Part shown: positions 1 to 7,707 of the stretch, piece by piece
Layout of the letters: every line of letters begins with the position of its first letter
Numbering within the stretch: position 1 is the stretch's first letter
Assembly (NCBI GenBank): GCA_021732605.1
Contig: JAKFUS010000034.1
Coordinates: forward strand, 1 to 51,145
Source: Betaproteobacteria bacterium
GTDB lineage: Bacteria > Pseudomonadota > Gammaproteobacteria > Burkholderiales > SG8-41
Length of the DNA stretch: 51,145 bases
Reading direction: 5' to 3'
Made by a program: the position numbers and the translations under genes
Notes under the pieces: generated by a model
The model's database searches: none
Seen by the model: the letters and a program-made list of their open reading frames with translations, nothing else
What the model was told of the DNA's origin: nothing

Positions 1-11
1 CCTCACCCCAA

Positions 12-37
12 CCCTCTCCCCGCAAGCGGGGAGAGGG
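12..37. repeat. C-rich intergenic hairpin (dispersed palindrome)
   Basis: A perfect 12-bp inverted repeat (arms 12-23 and 26-37, two-base AA loop) with CCCTCTCCCC/GGGGAGAGGG arms. It is followed on the plus strand by a short T-rich stretch. It lies downstream of the minus-strand protease gene and could end transcription from either side. The same CCCTCTCCC core recurs at 21382-21404, so I read it as a dispersed intergenic palindrome and not a gene-specific terminator. Confidence 0.6.
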
Positions 38-94
38 AGGTTTTCATTATATTTTACGTTATAAGTAATTGATTTTATTAATATTTTAAAGTCG

Positions 95-757
95 TCAATA
101 CCGCCGTATCAACGTCAAAGCCTGCCCATCCCGTTTCATCTCGGTGCGGTTCAGGAAACTCATTCCCAGCAGCGCGATCTTCAGGCCGTCGCCTTCCAGC
201 ACCACGGCCTCGACGGCATGCAGCGTGATGTCGCCGACTTTCACGGTGTCCAGCGTCACCCGATAGGCGGCGGCACGGCCGTTGGCGGTTTGCGTGAAAC
301 CGCGCTGGCCGTTCAGGTAGTTGATGCCCAGCCGTCGCGCTTCGCTGCTAGGCAAGGCAATGGAGGTCGCTCCGGTATCGACCAGGAACTGCACCGTGCC
401 GCCGTTGATCTGTCCCAGCGTCTGGTAATGACCCTGCGTATCAGCGGTCAGCGTCACGGATGATGCGCTGCTGCTGCCGGCTGACAGATCGGCACCGCCG
501 ATTCTGGAACCCGAGCCCAGAGCGAGACTCTGGCGCTTGCCTTGGAATTCGATGATGGCGGTGCTGCTGTTGGCGCTGATCAGTTTGACGCCTTCGGGTG
601 AAGTCTGGCCGGCGGACAGCATGCGCGGCTTGCCGCCGTCGATGACCAGCTGGGCTTTGCCGCCGAACAGTGCGGTGACGCTGATATCTGCCGCCTGGAC
701 GGATGCCGCGGTGAACGTCAGCGCAGCGCAGATTGTCTTAAGATAAGGCCATTGCAT
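95..757 (-). CDS. retropepsin-like aspartic protease, clan AA, secreted
   Basis: A 220-residue protein with an N-terminal signal peptide (hydrophobic stretch about 8-20, cleavage probably after VQA at 22). The C-terminal half, about 110-215, is a single retropepsin-like domain with the catalytic motif FLVDTGATS (Asp127). The later hydrophobic AVVLEGDGLKIALLGMSFL resembles the second conserved strand-loop of this family. One domain carries one Asp, so activity would need a homodimer, as in retroviral proteases. The N-terminal part (25-100) may be a separate small beta domain. The product is probably periplasmic; the substrate is unknown. Its start lies only 13 bp from that of the divergent amidotransferase gene. 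It resembles the TIGR02281 family, from memory. Confidence 0.85.
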   Translation of the reverse strand: MQWPYLKTICAALTFTAASVQAADISVTALFGGKAQLVIDGGKPRMLSAGQTSPEGVKLISANSSTAIIEFQGKRQSLALGSGSRIGGADLSAGSSSASSVTLTADTQGHYQTLGQINGGTVQFLVDTGATSIALPSSEARRLGINYLNGQRGFTQTANGRAAAYRVTLDTVKVGDITLHAVEAVVLEGDGLKIALLGMSFLNRTEMKRDGQALTLIRRY

Positions 758-770
758 TCCGGATCACCCC

Positions 771-1484
771 ATGAAACCCGTTGCCATTTTTCGTTATACC
801 GCCACCGAAGGACCGGCCTATTTTGCCACGTACCTCGAAAGCCGGAAGATCCCGTATCAACTGGTTCGCGTCGATGCCGGCGACCTGATACCTGCCGACG
901 CCTCCGCGCTGGCCGGTGTGGTCTGCATGGGCGGGCCGATGAGCGTCAACGATGACCTGCCGTGGATTCCGCCGATGCTCGGGCTGATCCGCGATGCGGT
1001 GAAGCGCGATGTGCCGGTGTTGGGCCATTGCCTCGGCGGGCAGTTGATGGCCAAGGCGCTGGACGCGCCGGTGACACGCAATGCGGTCAAGGAAATCGGC
1101 TGGGGCAAGATCGAGGTGCTTAAGGAGCCCGTGGCGCAGCAGTGGCTGGGGACGGACCTGCCGTCATTCCTGTCTTTCCACTGGCATGGCGAAACCTTTG
1201 CGCTGCCGGAGGGCGCGACGCGGGTCATGTCCAGTGCCTGGTGTCCGAATCAGGCGTTTGCGCTGGGCAAGCATTTCGGCATGCAGTGCCATGTCGAAAT
1301 GACGGAAGACCTGATCCGCACCTGGTGCAAGGACTGGGAAAAAGAAGTCGAGGCGCTGGCGGGGCGCATGGCCTCGGTGCAGACGCCAGCGGAAATGGAG
1401 CAGGGCATCAGCGAAAAAGTACGTGCGCTGAATGCGGTGGCGGCGCGGATTTACGATCGCTGGATTACCGGGCTGGCGCTTTAA
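771..1484 (+). CDS. class I glutamine amidotransferase-like protein
   Basis: A 237-residue cytoplasmic protein of the GATase1 family similar to stand-alone 'GMP synthase-like' amidotransferases. The oxyanion-loop region VCMGGPMSVNDD (51-62), the nucleophile elbow GHCLGGQ (Cys87) and the His-x-Glu pair in QCHVEM (about 178-180) give a complete Cys-His-Glu triad. It therefore probably hydrolyses glutamine or a gamma-glutamyl compound. No synthetase partner is adjacent, so the physiological substrate is unknown. The ATG at 771 has only a weak GGATCA upstream, and its promoter must lie inside the divergent protease gene. The N-terminal VAIFRYTATEGPAYF fits the usual start of the family. Confidence 0.88.
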   Translation: MKPVAIFRYTATEGPAYFATYLESRKIPYQLVRVDAGDLIPADASALAGVVCMGGPMSVNDDLPWIPPMLGLIRDAVKRDVPVLGHCLGGQLMAKALDAPVTRNAVKEIGWGKIEVLKEPVAQQWLGTDLPSFLSFHWHGETFALPEGATRVMSSAWCPNQAFALGKHFGMQCHVEMTEDLIRTWCKDWEKEVEALAGRMASVQTPAEMEQGISEKVRALNAVAARIYDRWITGLAL

Positions 1485-1490
1485 GTAATC

Positions 1491-1605
1491 GTTCCCTCCT
1501 CCTCAGGGGCAAGGGAACACTTGGAGCGGAGCAGGGGGTGGTTCAACACGTGTGGCCAAAACACAACCACCCCCATCCCAGCCTTCCCCCTGAAGGGGAA
1601 GGAGT
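1491..1605. repeat. composite inverted-repeat element
   Basis: This gap between two convergent genes is a nested imperfect palindrome. GGGGGTGGTT at 1534-1543 pairs perfectly with AACCACCCCC at 1565-1574. Outside it, the TCAGGGG..AAGG stretch near 1503-1515 mirrors the CCTTCCCC..GGGGAAGG hairpin at 1582-1602. It has no coding potential. Its size and symmetry resemble a MITE or other dispersed intergenic unit, and it may also terminate both flanking genes. Confidence 0.6.
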
Positions 1606-1623
1606 CAAAGTTTGAGATTGTTT

Positions 1624-2976
1624 TTAATTCAGCAGCGTCCACGCAATACCGATCAAGGCACAAGCACCGATCACCGGCATCACGCCGATTTTCCAGCGCC
1701 ACAGCGCAAGGAAGGCCGCGATGCCGATAATCGCCGAGGGCCAGTCGAAGTAGCCTTGCAGACCATCCGGCCACAACACGTGGTAGGCAAAAAACACAGC
1801 GAGGTTAAGGATCACACCGACCACGGCCGCAGTGATACCGGTCAGCGGCGCGGTGAATTTCAGATCGCCGTGCGTGGTTTCGACCAGCGGACCGCCGAGC
1901 AGGATGAAAATGAAGCTGGGCAGGAAGGTGAAGTACGTGACCACCGAGGCGGCCAGCGCGCCGGCGAGCAACAGGTTGTCGGGGCCGAGGAACTGCGTGG
2001 TCCAGCCGCCGACGAAACCGACAAAGGCCACCACCATGATCAGCGGTCCCGGCGTGGTTTCTCCCAGTGCGAGGCCGTCAATCATCTGCAGCGGCGTGAC
2101 CCATTGATACTGTTCGACGGCGGCTTGATAGACATAAGGCAGCACGGCATAGGCGCCGCCGAAGGTTAGCAGTGCCGCCTTGGTGAAAAACCAGCCCATT
2201 TGGCTTAACGGGCCCTGCCAGCCGTAGATGGATACCAGCGTCGCCATTGCGGCGCCCCACAGCAGCAGGCCGACGGCGAGCGCTGCGGCAAAACGTTTCC
2301 AGGTGAACAGCGCGTGCTGCGGGGTCGGCGTGTGGTCATCAATCACCGCAGCGCCATAACTTTTGTCGCCCGCTCCATGACCGCCACCGGTGGCGAACAG
2401 TTTTGGCGCCACCTGCGCGCCGATATAGCCGATGATGCCGGCGCCAATGACGATCAGCGGGAACGGCAGCTTCAGTGCAAACAGCGCGATGAATGCCGCC
2501 GCGGCAATGCCCCACAACACGCCATTTTTCAGCGCGCGTGAGCCGATGCGCAGGGCAGCGACTACGACGATGGCGGTAACCGCCGGTTTGATGCCGTACA
2601 ACATGCCGGCGATGGCCGGCACATCACCCCAGACGAGGTAGATCCACGTCAGCGCAATCAGGATGAACAGCGAGGGCAGTACGAACAGCCCGCCGGCGAC
2701 AATGCCGCCCCAGGTGCGGTGCATCAGCCAGCCGATGTAGGTGGCGAGCTGTTGTGCCTCGGGGCCGGGCAGCACCATGCAGTAGTTCAGTGCATGCAGG
2801 AAACGGCGCTCGGAAATCCAGCGCCGGCGTTCGACCAGCTCCTGATGCATGATCGCAATCTGTCCCGCTGGGCCGCCGAAGCTGATGAAGCCGAGTTTCA
2901 ACCAGAAACGGAAGGCCTCGCGGAAGGAGATGACGGCGGGCGGCGCGGTTGGCGCGGCGGATGTTGCTTCATTCAT
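1624..2976 (-). CDS. chrA: chromate efflux transporter ChrA (long-chain CHR family)
   Basis: A 450-residue integral membrane protein built from two homologous CHR halves, the usual length for bidomain ChrA. The first half carries the signature FGGPAGQ at 33-39 and the second carries LTFGGAYAVLPYV at about 270-285. The helices are typical of the family, and there is no signal peptide. ChrA exports chromate using proton motive force. The gene starts 18 bp downstream of the rhodanese-ChrB gene, so the two probably form one transcript for chromate handling. I see no ChrB-type N-terminal regulator or promoter motif that would show chromate control. Confidence 0.92.
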   Translation of the reverse strand: MNEATSAAPTAPPAVISFREAFRFWLKLGFISFGGPAGQIAIMHQELVERRRWISERRFLHALNYCMVLPGPEAQQLATYIGWLMHRTWGGIVAGGLFVLPSLFILIALTWIYLVWGDVPAIAGMLYGIKPAVTAIVVVAALRIGSRALKNGVLWGIAAAAFIALFALKLPFPLIVIGAGIIGYIGAQVAPKLFATGGGHGAGDKSYGAAVIDDHTPTPQHALFTWKRFAAALAVGLLLWGAAMATLVSIYGWQGPLSQMGWFFTKAALLTFGGAYAVLPYVYQAAVEQYQWVTPLQMIDGLALGETTPGPLIMVVAFVGFVGGWTTQFLGPDNLLLAGALAASVVTYFTFLPSFIFILLGGPLVETTHGDLKFTAPLTGITAAVVGVILNLAVFFAYHVLWPDGLQGYFDWPSAIIGIAAFLALWRWKIGVMPVIGACALIGIAWTLLN

Positions 2977-2994
2977 CGAATTTTTCCTGGCCGG

Positions 2995-3792
2995 TCAACG
3001 ATAGGCGTCGGGATTCCAGGTGTGCTGTTCGTCCTGGCCTTCCTTGCACCACAGGTAGAGCGCGTCGTACATGACCATGCCCTGTTGCAACTGCTCGTGG
3101 TCATCGGCGATGAGGCGCGACAGGCCCAGCGACAGGGCGACCAGGCCTGCGGATTGCGCTGCGATTTCCGGATGCCCGGTATCTGCCCCGCGCACGATGT
3201 CGGCGAGTTGCAGCAATGCCGGATCGTTCAGGCGGTAGATGCGGATAAAGGCATCAAAGCTGCAGCGCGGGCCGTCGTGCGAGAACATCACGTCCGGCAC
3301 GTCGTAGGGGATGGCATTTTTCTGTGCAGCGAGGGTTTTTACGTCGGCCGAGGGCACGTATAAAAATTCGGCATTGCGGTCGATGAAGCGCGTGATCAGC
3401 CACGGGCAGGCGATGCGGTCGACTTTCGGCCGTTCGCGGGTGATCCAGCGCGTGGCGGCGGCAACGGGTTTGGCCATCAGGTCGCCGCCGGCCGCGCGCA
3501 GCCCTTCTTCAATGCCATCTTCGACAAACTGCGCGTTGAGCCCCCGGTCGCGCAGCGCCTTGGCGACGTTCCGGCTGACTTCGTGGCCGTGCACGCAATA
3601 CACCGCAATCCGGGCGGCGGCGGGCAGTTCACCGGCCCAGGCTTCGACGGTGGCCGGATCGCGGCGCAGTGCACCGGCAGCCATGTCCGGCGCGGCCAGG
3701 AACGCCGCCTCTCGGCGCACGTCGATCAGCAGCGGCGCGGCAACAGTGCCGCGTGCAGCGATCAGTTTTTCAGGGGAAATGCTCTCGTCCAT
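2995..3792 (-). CDS. rhodanese domain fused to ChrB-type chromate resistance domain
   Basis: A 265-residue cytoplasmic protein. Residues about 8-105 form a rhodanese domain (LLIDVRREAAF; active-site Cys66 in VYCVHGHEVS). Residues about 115-255 match the C-terminal ChrB domain (RWITRERPKVDRIACPWLI, then MFSHDGPRCSF). I chose the ATG at 3792 because it has AAGGAG 7 bases upstream and gives MDESISPEKL; the in-frame start at 3828 lacks a ribosome site. The ChrB domain is known from chromate resistance, and the rhodanese half suggests sulfur-transfer or redox chemistry on the oxyanion. It sits directly upstream of chrA. Confidence 0.88.
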   Translation of the reverse strand: MDESISPEKLIAARGTVAAPLLIDVRREAAFLAAPDMAAGALRRDPATVEAWAGELPAAARIAVYCVHGHEVSRNVAKALRDRGLNAQFVEDGIEEGLRAAGGDLMAKPVAAATRWITRERPKVDRIACPWLITRFIDRNAEFLYVPSADVKTLAAQKNAIPYDVPDVMFSHDGPRCSFDAFIRIYRLNDPALLQLADIVRGADTGHPEIAAQSAGLVALSLGLSRLIADDHEQLQQGMVMYDALYLWCKEGQDEQHTWNPDAYR

Positions 3793-3943
3793 GATGACTC
3801 CTTCGTGGTGGCCAGGCACCAGCAGCATACGAAGGCAGCACTTGGACGCGGGGCGTCTGGAGCCGGGGAGTCTGCCAACGTCCCCGTGATGATGCGGATG
3901 ATTCTGCGAGATTGCCGGTGCGCTGTCAACGCGCCAATCCGGA

Positions 3944-4435
3944 CTAGTCCCGGAAATTCTTGAACTGCAGCGGAAATTCGTTGATCGATTTTCGGATCAG
4001 CGCGATGGCGTCCTGCAGCAGGTCTTTTTTCGCGCCCGAGACGCGCACCACATCGCCCTGGATGCTGCCCTGGACTTTCATCTTGCTGTCCTTCAACAGC
4101 TTGACGATTTTTTTCGCCAGTTCCTGCTCGATGCCTACCCTTACCTTCACCGGCTGTTTCATCTTGTTGCCGCTGATCGGTTCACCATCTTCGAGCTTCA
4201 GGCAGCGGGTATCAACACCGCGTTTGGCGAGTTTTGCCGTCAGCACATCGCGGACCTGGCTCAACTTGAAGTCGTCGTCGGCGTAAACCGTCAGTGTTTT
4301 TTCTTTATCGTTGATTTCGACGCGCGAGTCGGAACCTTTGAAATCAAAGCGCGTGGAGACTTCTTTGTTGGTCTGGTCGACGGCGTTGTGCACTTCGACC
4401 TGATTGACCTCGGAAACGATATCGAATGAGGGCAT
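3944..4435 (-). CDS. yajQ: YajQ family nucleotide-binding protein
   Basis: A 163-residue cytoplasmic protein covering the whole YajQ/DUF520 family: [10 protein letters not shown] start, [14 protein letters not shown], and the terminal [15 protein letters not shown]. Some family members bind cyclic di-GMP and affect virulence or tRNA/nucleotide binding, but the role here is not evident. A GGGAGC ribosome site precedes the ATG, and a perfect TATAAT lies on the minus strand at 4473-4468. It is probably transcribed alone, because duplicated hairpins separate it from the upstream proteasome homologue. Confidence 0.93.
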   Translation of the reverse strand: MPSFDIVSEVNQVEVHNAVDQTNKEVSTRFDFKGSDSRVEINDKEKTLTVYADDDFKLSQVRDVLTAKLAKRGVDTRCLKLEDGEPISGNKMKQPVKVRVGIEQELAKKIVKLLKDSKMKVQGSIQGDVVRVSGAKKDLLQDAIALIRKSINEFPLQFKNFRD

Positions 4436-4465
4436 GGCTTGCTCCCTTTCATTTGGGTCAGGCCC

Positions 4466-4532
4466 GGATTATACGCCCCGTGCCTCTCGGGGCTTAGCGA
4501 CTATACGCCCCGAGGCTCTTGGGGGCCGACCC
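4466..4532. repeat. two imperfect copies of a TATACGCCCCG hairpin unit
   Basis: TATACGCCCCG occurs at about 4470 and again at about 4503. Each copy is followed by a GC-rich arm able to pair back (GCCCCG..CGGGGC in copy 1, GCCCC..GGGGGC in copy 2). The pair lies between the 3' end of the proteasome-like gene and yajQ. It may terminate the arg-ppnP-proteasome transcript, and it also overlaps the yajQ -10 element. Confidence 0.5.
4468..4473 (-). promoter_or_regulatory. -10 element upstream of yajQ
   Basis: A perfect TATAAT on the minus strand, 33 bases upstream of the yajQ start. No convincing -35 hexamer sits at 17 bp (TAAGCC), so this would be a weak or activator-assisted promoter. Confidence 0.4.
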
Positions 4533-4551
4533 GCTACGACCGGTGGGGCTT

Positions 4552-5145
4552 TCAGCGCGCGCGTTTACGGGCGGCTTGCAGTGCGATGTGGTGCGCGTCG
4601 ATCGGCAGGCCGGTCGCATCGTCAAACTCTGCTGCGGCTTCCACCGCGCGACGTGCCAGCGTTTCGGCATCCAGGCCGCGCTGGCCGTGCAGTGCATGCA
4701 GCGCGCCCATCGCGTAATTGCTGCCGCTGCCGAAGGCGTAGTAGCGCGTGAATTCCTGCACCGTGCGGTGCGCGACCACGCCGAAGATGCCGTGCTTGTT
4801 GGCGATCAGCGCATCGAAGCGTGTCGATTCGAGTGCTTCGTCGTCATGTCCGCCGGGCAGCAGTTGATAGTCGCTTTTCAGCACGGCATGCAGTGTCTGC
4901 CAGGTGCGGAAGATCGCCATGGGCGTGTCGAAGCGCGGCTTGACCTTGGGTCGCAAAAAATAATCCGCGAGTATGGTCTTGAACGTGGCGTTGCCGGTGA
5001 GGGCCAGCCAGGTGTCACCGACCTGCAGCAGCTTGCCGTTATTGGCGATGTACTCTGCGGTTTCCTTGCCCGAACCCCATTTGGTCATGGTGTCGGCGGC
5101 GATGGCAACGCCGCGATCCTTGCGCACCACAACGAGGGTGGTCAT
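4552..5145 (-). CDS. betaproteobacterial proteasome homologue (BPH-like Ntn hydrolase)
   Basis: A 197-residue protein of the proteasome/HslV Ntn-hydrolase fold with no propeptide. After Met removal, Thr1 is exposed (MTTLVVVRKDRGVAIAAD), Asp17 is in place, and a Lys near position 37 (NNGKLLQVGD) is the likely base partner. GNATF and YAFGSGSNYAMGAL match the conserved strands that shape the active site, including the Gly-Ser-Gly loop. It is longer than HslV and has no HslU or other unfoldase neighbour, which fits the BPH family, known to assemble as double rings without an assigned ATPase. It follows ppnP by 15 bp, with no clear ribosome site, so it may be translationally coupled. The substrate is unknown; Anbu or HslV are less likely. 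Confidence 0.82.
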   Translation of the reverse strand: MTTLVVVRKDRGVAIAADTMTKWGSGKETAEYIANNGKLLQVGDTWLALTGNATFKTILADYFLRPKVKPRFDTPMAIFRTWQTLHAVLKSDYQLLPGGHDDEALESTRFDALIANKHGIFGVVAHRTVQEFTRYYAFGSGSNYAMGALHALHGQRGLDAETLARRAVEAAAEFDDATGLPIDAHHIALQAARKRAR

Positions 5146-5160
5146 GGGGTTGGGCGCGCT

Positions 5161-5466
5161 TTAACCAAAATGACAGACGTAATGCAGGGGCTCGGCGCAC
5201 TCGATGTCGAAACTGGACTTGCCGGGCACGTCAAAACTTTCACTGGCAGAGACTTTTTTCCAGTCGGCCCCCGCCAGTCTGTAGCGGCCGTTGCCGGCGA
5301 TGATCTCCATGCGTTCCGGGGCATCGGTATTAAACGTTAATTTGGACGGCAGGATCACACCCACCGATTTGCGCACGCCGCCGGCGAGGATCACGGTATG
5401 GCTGATGCATTTGCCGTCGAAATAGACATTGGCCTTTTTGATGACGGAGACATTATCGAACTGCAT
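5161..5466 (-). CDS. ppnP: pyrimidine/purine nucleoside phosphorylase PpnP
   Basis: A 101-residue single-domain cupin-like protein, slightly longer than E. coli Ppn[34 protein letters not shown] and the C-terminal [17 protein letters not shown] match the family throughout. PpnP phosphorolyses many nucleosides to base and ribose-1-phosphate in the cytoplasm. It lies 30 bp after argG and 15 bp before the proteasome homologue, so it is probably carried on the arginine transcript, though no metabolic link to arginine is obvious. Confidence 0.93.
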   Translation of the reverse strand: MQFDNVSVIKKANVYFDGKCISHTVILAGGVRKSVGVILPSKLTFNTDAPERMEIIAGNGRYRLAGADWKKVSASESFDVPGKSSFDIECAEPLHYVCHFG

Positions 5467-5496
5467 GATTTCTCTTTCCTTTATTTCTTGTGCTTC

Positions 5497-6729
5497 TTAC
5501 TTGCGTTTATTACGTAAGTTGGCGGCGATGCGCAGCCGCAGCGCATTGAGCTTGATGAAGCCGCCTGCGTCGGCCTGGTCGTAGGCGCCCTTGTCGTCTT
5601 CAAACGTCGAAATCGCCGGATCGAACAGCGAATCGGTTTTCGATGCGCGGCCGACAGTGGTCACCGTGCCCTTGTAGAGTTTGACCTTCACGGTGCCGTT
5701 GACCGGCTTTTGCGATTCGTCGATCAGTTGCTGCAGCAGCAGGCGTTCCGGGCTGAACCAGTAGCCGTTGTAGATCAGCCGTGCGTAGCGGGGCATCAGG
5801 TCGTCTTTCAGCGCCAGTACTTCGCGGTCCATGGTGATCGATTCCATGGCGCGGTGCGCGCGCAGCATGATGGTGCCGCCGGGGGTTTCGTAACAGCCAC
5901 GCGATTTCATGCCGACGTAACGGTTCTCGACCAGATCCAGCCGCCCGATGCCGTGCTTGCCGCCGAGCTTGTTCAACTGGGTCAGCACCTGCGCGGAAGA
6001 CATCTTCTTGCCGTTGATGGCGACAATATCGCCGCGGGAATAAGTCAGTTCCACGTATTCCGGTTTGTTCGGCGCTTTTTCCGGCGACACGGTGATGCGC
6101 CACATCGAGTCTTCCGGCTCGAACGACGGATCTTCGAGGATGCCGCCTTCGTACGAGATATGCAGCAGGTTGGCGTCCATCGAGTACGGCGCGCCGCCTT
6201 TGCGTTTTTTGTAATCGACGGGGATGCCGTGCTTGTCGGCATAGGCCAGCAGTTTTTCGCGTGACAGCAAATCCCATTCGCGCCACGGCGCGATGATTTT
6301 GACGTCCGGCATCAGCGCATAGGCGCCGAGTTCGAAGCGCACCTGGTCGTTGCCTTTGCCGGTCGCCCCGTGCGACACCGCGTCGGCGCCGGTCTTGCGT
6401 GCGATTTCGACCATGCGCTTGGCAATCAGCGGCCGCGCAATCGAGGTGCCGAGCAGATATTCGCCCTCGTACACCGCATTGGCGCGGAACATCGGGAACA
6501 CGAAGTCCCGGACGAATTCCTCGCGCAGGTCTTCGATGAAAATCTGTTTGACGCCCATCAGCTGCGCTTTTTTGCGCGCCGGCGCGACTTCTTCACCCTG
6601 GCCGATGTCGGCGGTGAAGGTGATGACTTCGCAGCCGTAGACGTCCTGCAGCCATTTGAGGATGACCGAAGTGTCGAGGCCGCCCGAGTAGGCAAGCACT
6701 ACTTTATTGATTTTATTGGATTTTTTCAT
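5497..6729 (-). CDS. argG: argininosuccinate synthase
   Basis: A 410-residue enzyme of normal length that joins citrulline and aspartate with ATP to give argininosuccinate. The N-type ATP pyrophosphatase loop AYSGGLDTS is at 13-21. [12 protein letters not shown] and [15 protein letters not shown] match the citrulline/aspartate-binding parts, and the C-terminal helix ends in LRNKRK. It lies 35 bp after argF on the same strand. The final step, argH, is not in the window. Confidence 0.97.
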   Translation of the reverse strand: MKKSNKINKVVLAYSGGLDTSVILKWLQDVYGCEVITFTADIGQGEEVAPARKKAQLMGVKQIFIEDLREEFVRDFVFPMFRANAVYEGEYLLGTSIARPLIAKRMVEIARKTGADAVSHGATGKGNDQVRFELGAYALMPDVKIIAPWREWDLLSREKLLAYADKHGIPVDYKKRKGGAPYSMDANLLHISYEGGILEDPSFEPEDSMWRITVSPEKAPNKPEYVELTYSRGDIVAINGKKMSSAQVLTQLNKLGGKHGIGRLDLVENRYVGMKSRGCYETPGGTIMLRAHRAMESITMDREVLALKDDLMPRYARLIYNGYWFSPERLLLQQLIDESQKPVNGTVKVKLYKGTVTTVGRASKTDSLFDPAISTFEDDKGAYDQADAGGFIKLNALRLRIAANLRNKRK

Positions 6730-6764
6730 GATTTCAGAGGTAATTCAAAACGGCAGTTGGAAAC

Positions 6765-7688
6765 TCAGGCGTTTTCGACTTTGCCGAGCAGCAGGAATTC
6801 CATCAAGGCCTTCTGCGCGTGCAGGCGGTTCTCAGCTTCGTCCCAGACCACGCTTTGCGGGCCGTCGATCACGTCGGCGGTGACTTCTTCGCCGCGATGC
6901 GCGGGCAGGCAGTGCATGAACAGCGCGTCTTTTTTTGCGACGCGCATCATGTCGGCATCGATGCACCAGTCCTCGAAGTCGCGCTTGCGCTCTTCGTTCT
7001 CGGCTTCGAATCCCATGCTGGTCCAGACGTCGGTGGTGACCAGGTCGGCGTCGCGCACGGCATCCATCGGATCCTTGAATTCCTCGTAATGGTCGGTGCC
7101 GTAGAGACCGGCGCGTTCGGGTTCAACTTCATAGCCGGGCGGCGTTGATACATGAACATTGAAGTCGAGCACTTCCGCCGCCTGCAGCCAGGTATTGCAG
7201 ACGTTGTTCGAGTCGCCGATCCACGCCACGGTCTTGCCGCTGATCGAGCCGCGTTGTTCGATGAAGGTGAAGATGTCGGCGAGGATCTGGCAGGGATGGT
7301 ATTCGTTGGTCAGACCGTTAATCACCGGCACCCGCGAGTGCGAGGCGAAGCGGTTGATGATGTCCTGTTCGAAAGTGCGGATCATCACCACGTCGACCAT
7401 GCGCGTGATCACCCGCGCGACGTCCTCGATCGGTTCGCCGCGTGAGAGCTGGGTCTGGCTCGACGTCAGGTTGATCACCGTGCCGCCCATCTGCAGCATG
7501 CCGGCTTCGAATGAGACGCGGGTGCGTGTCGAGTTTTTTTCAAAAATCATCGCCAGCGTGCGGTCATGCAGCGGCAGGTACGGCTCGTAACGCTTGAACC
7601 GTTCCTTGATCCAGAGCGCGCGGGCGAATACATGCGCGTATTCGGCGGCGCTGAAATCCCTGAACTGAAGGTAATGACGCAGCATCAT
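6765..7688 (-). CDS. argF: ornithine carbamoyltransferase
   Basis: A 307-residue anabolic OTCase. The carbamoyl-phosphate motif STRTR is at 53-57, HPCQILADIFT follows at about 125-135, and the ornithine-binding Cys loop MHCLPAHRGEE is at about 255-265. It turns ornithine and carbamoyl phosphate into citrulline in the cytoplasm. It sits 19 bp after argD and 35 bp before argG, so the three form an operon. I see no arginine-deiminase genes, which favours biosynthesis over catabolism. Confidence 0.97.
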   Translation of the reverse strand: MMLRHYLQFRDFSAAEYAHVFARALWIKERFKRYEPYLPLHDRTLAMIFEKNSTRTRVSFEAGMLQMGGTVINLTSSQTQLSRGEPIEDVARVITRMVDVVMIRTFEQDIINRFASHSRVPVINGLTNEYHPCQILADIFTFIEQRGSISGKTVAWIGDSNNVCNTWLQAAEVLDFNVHVSTPPGYEVEPERAGLYGTDHYEEFKDPMDAVRDADLVTTDVWTSMGFEAENEERKRDFEDWCIDADMMRVAKKDALFMHCLPAHRGEEVTADVIDGPQSVVWDEAENRLHAQKALMEFLLLGKVENA

Positions 7689-7707
7689 GGCGATTCGCGA
7701 TGGCCGC

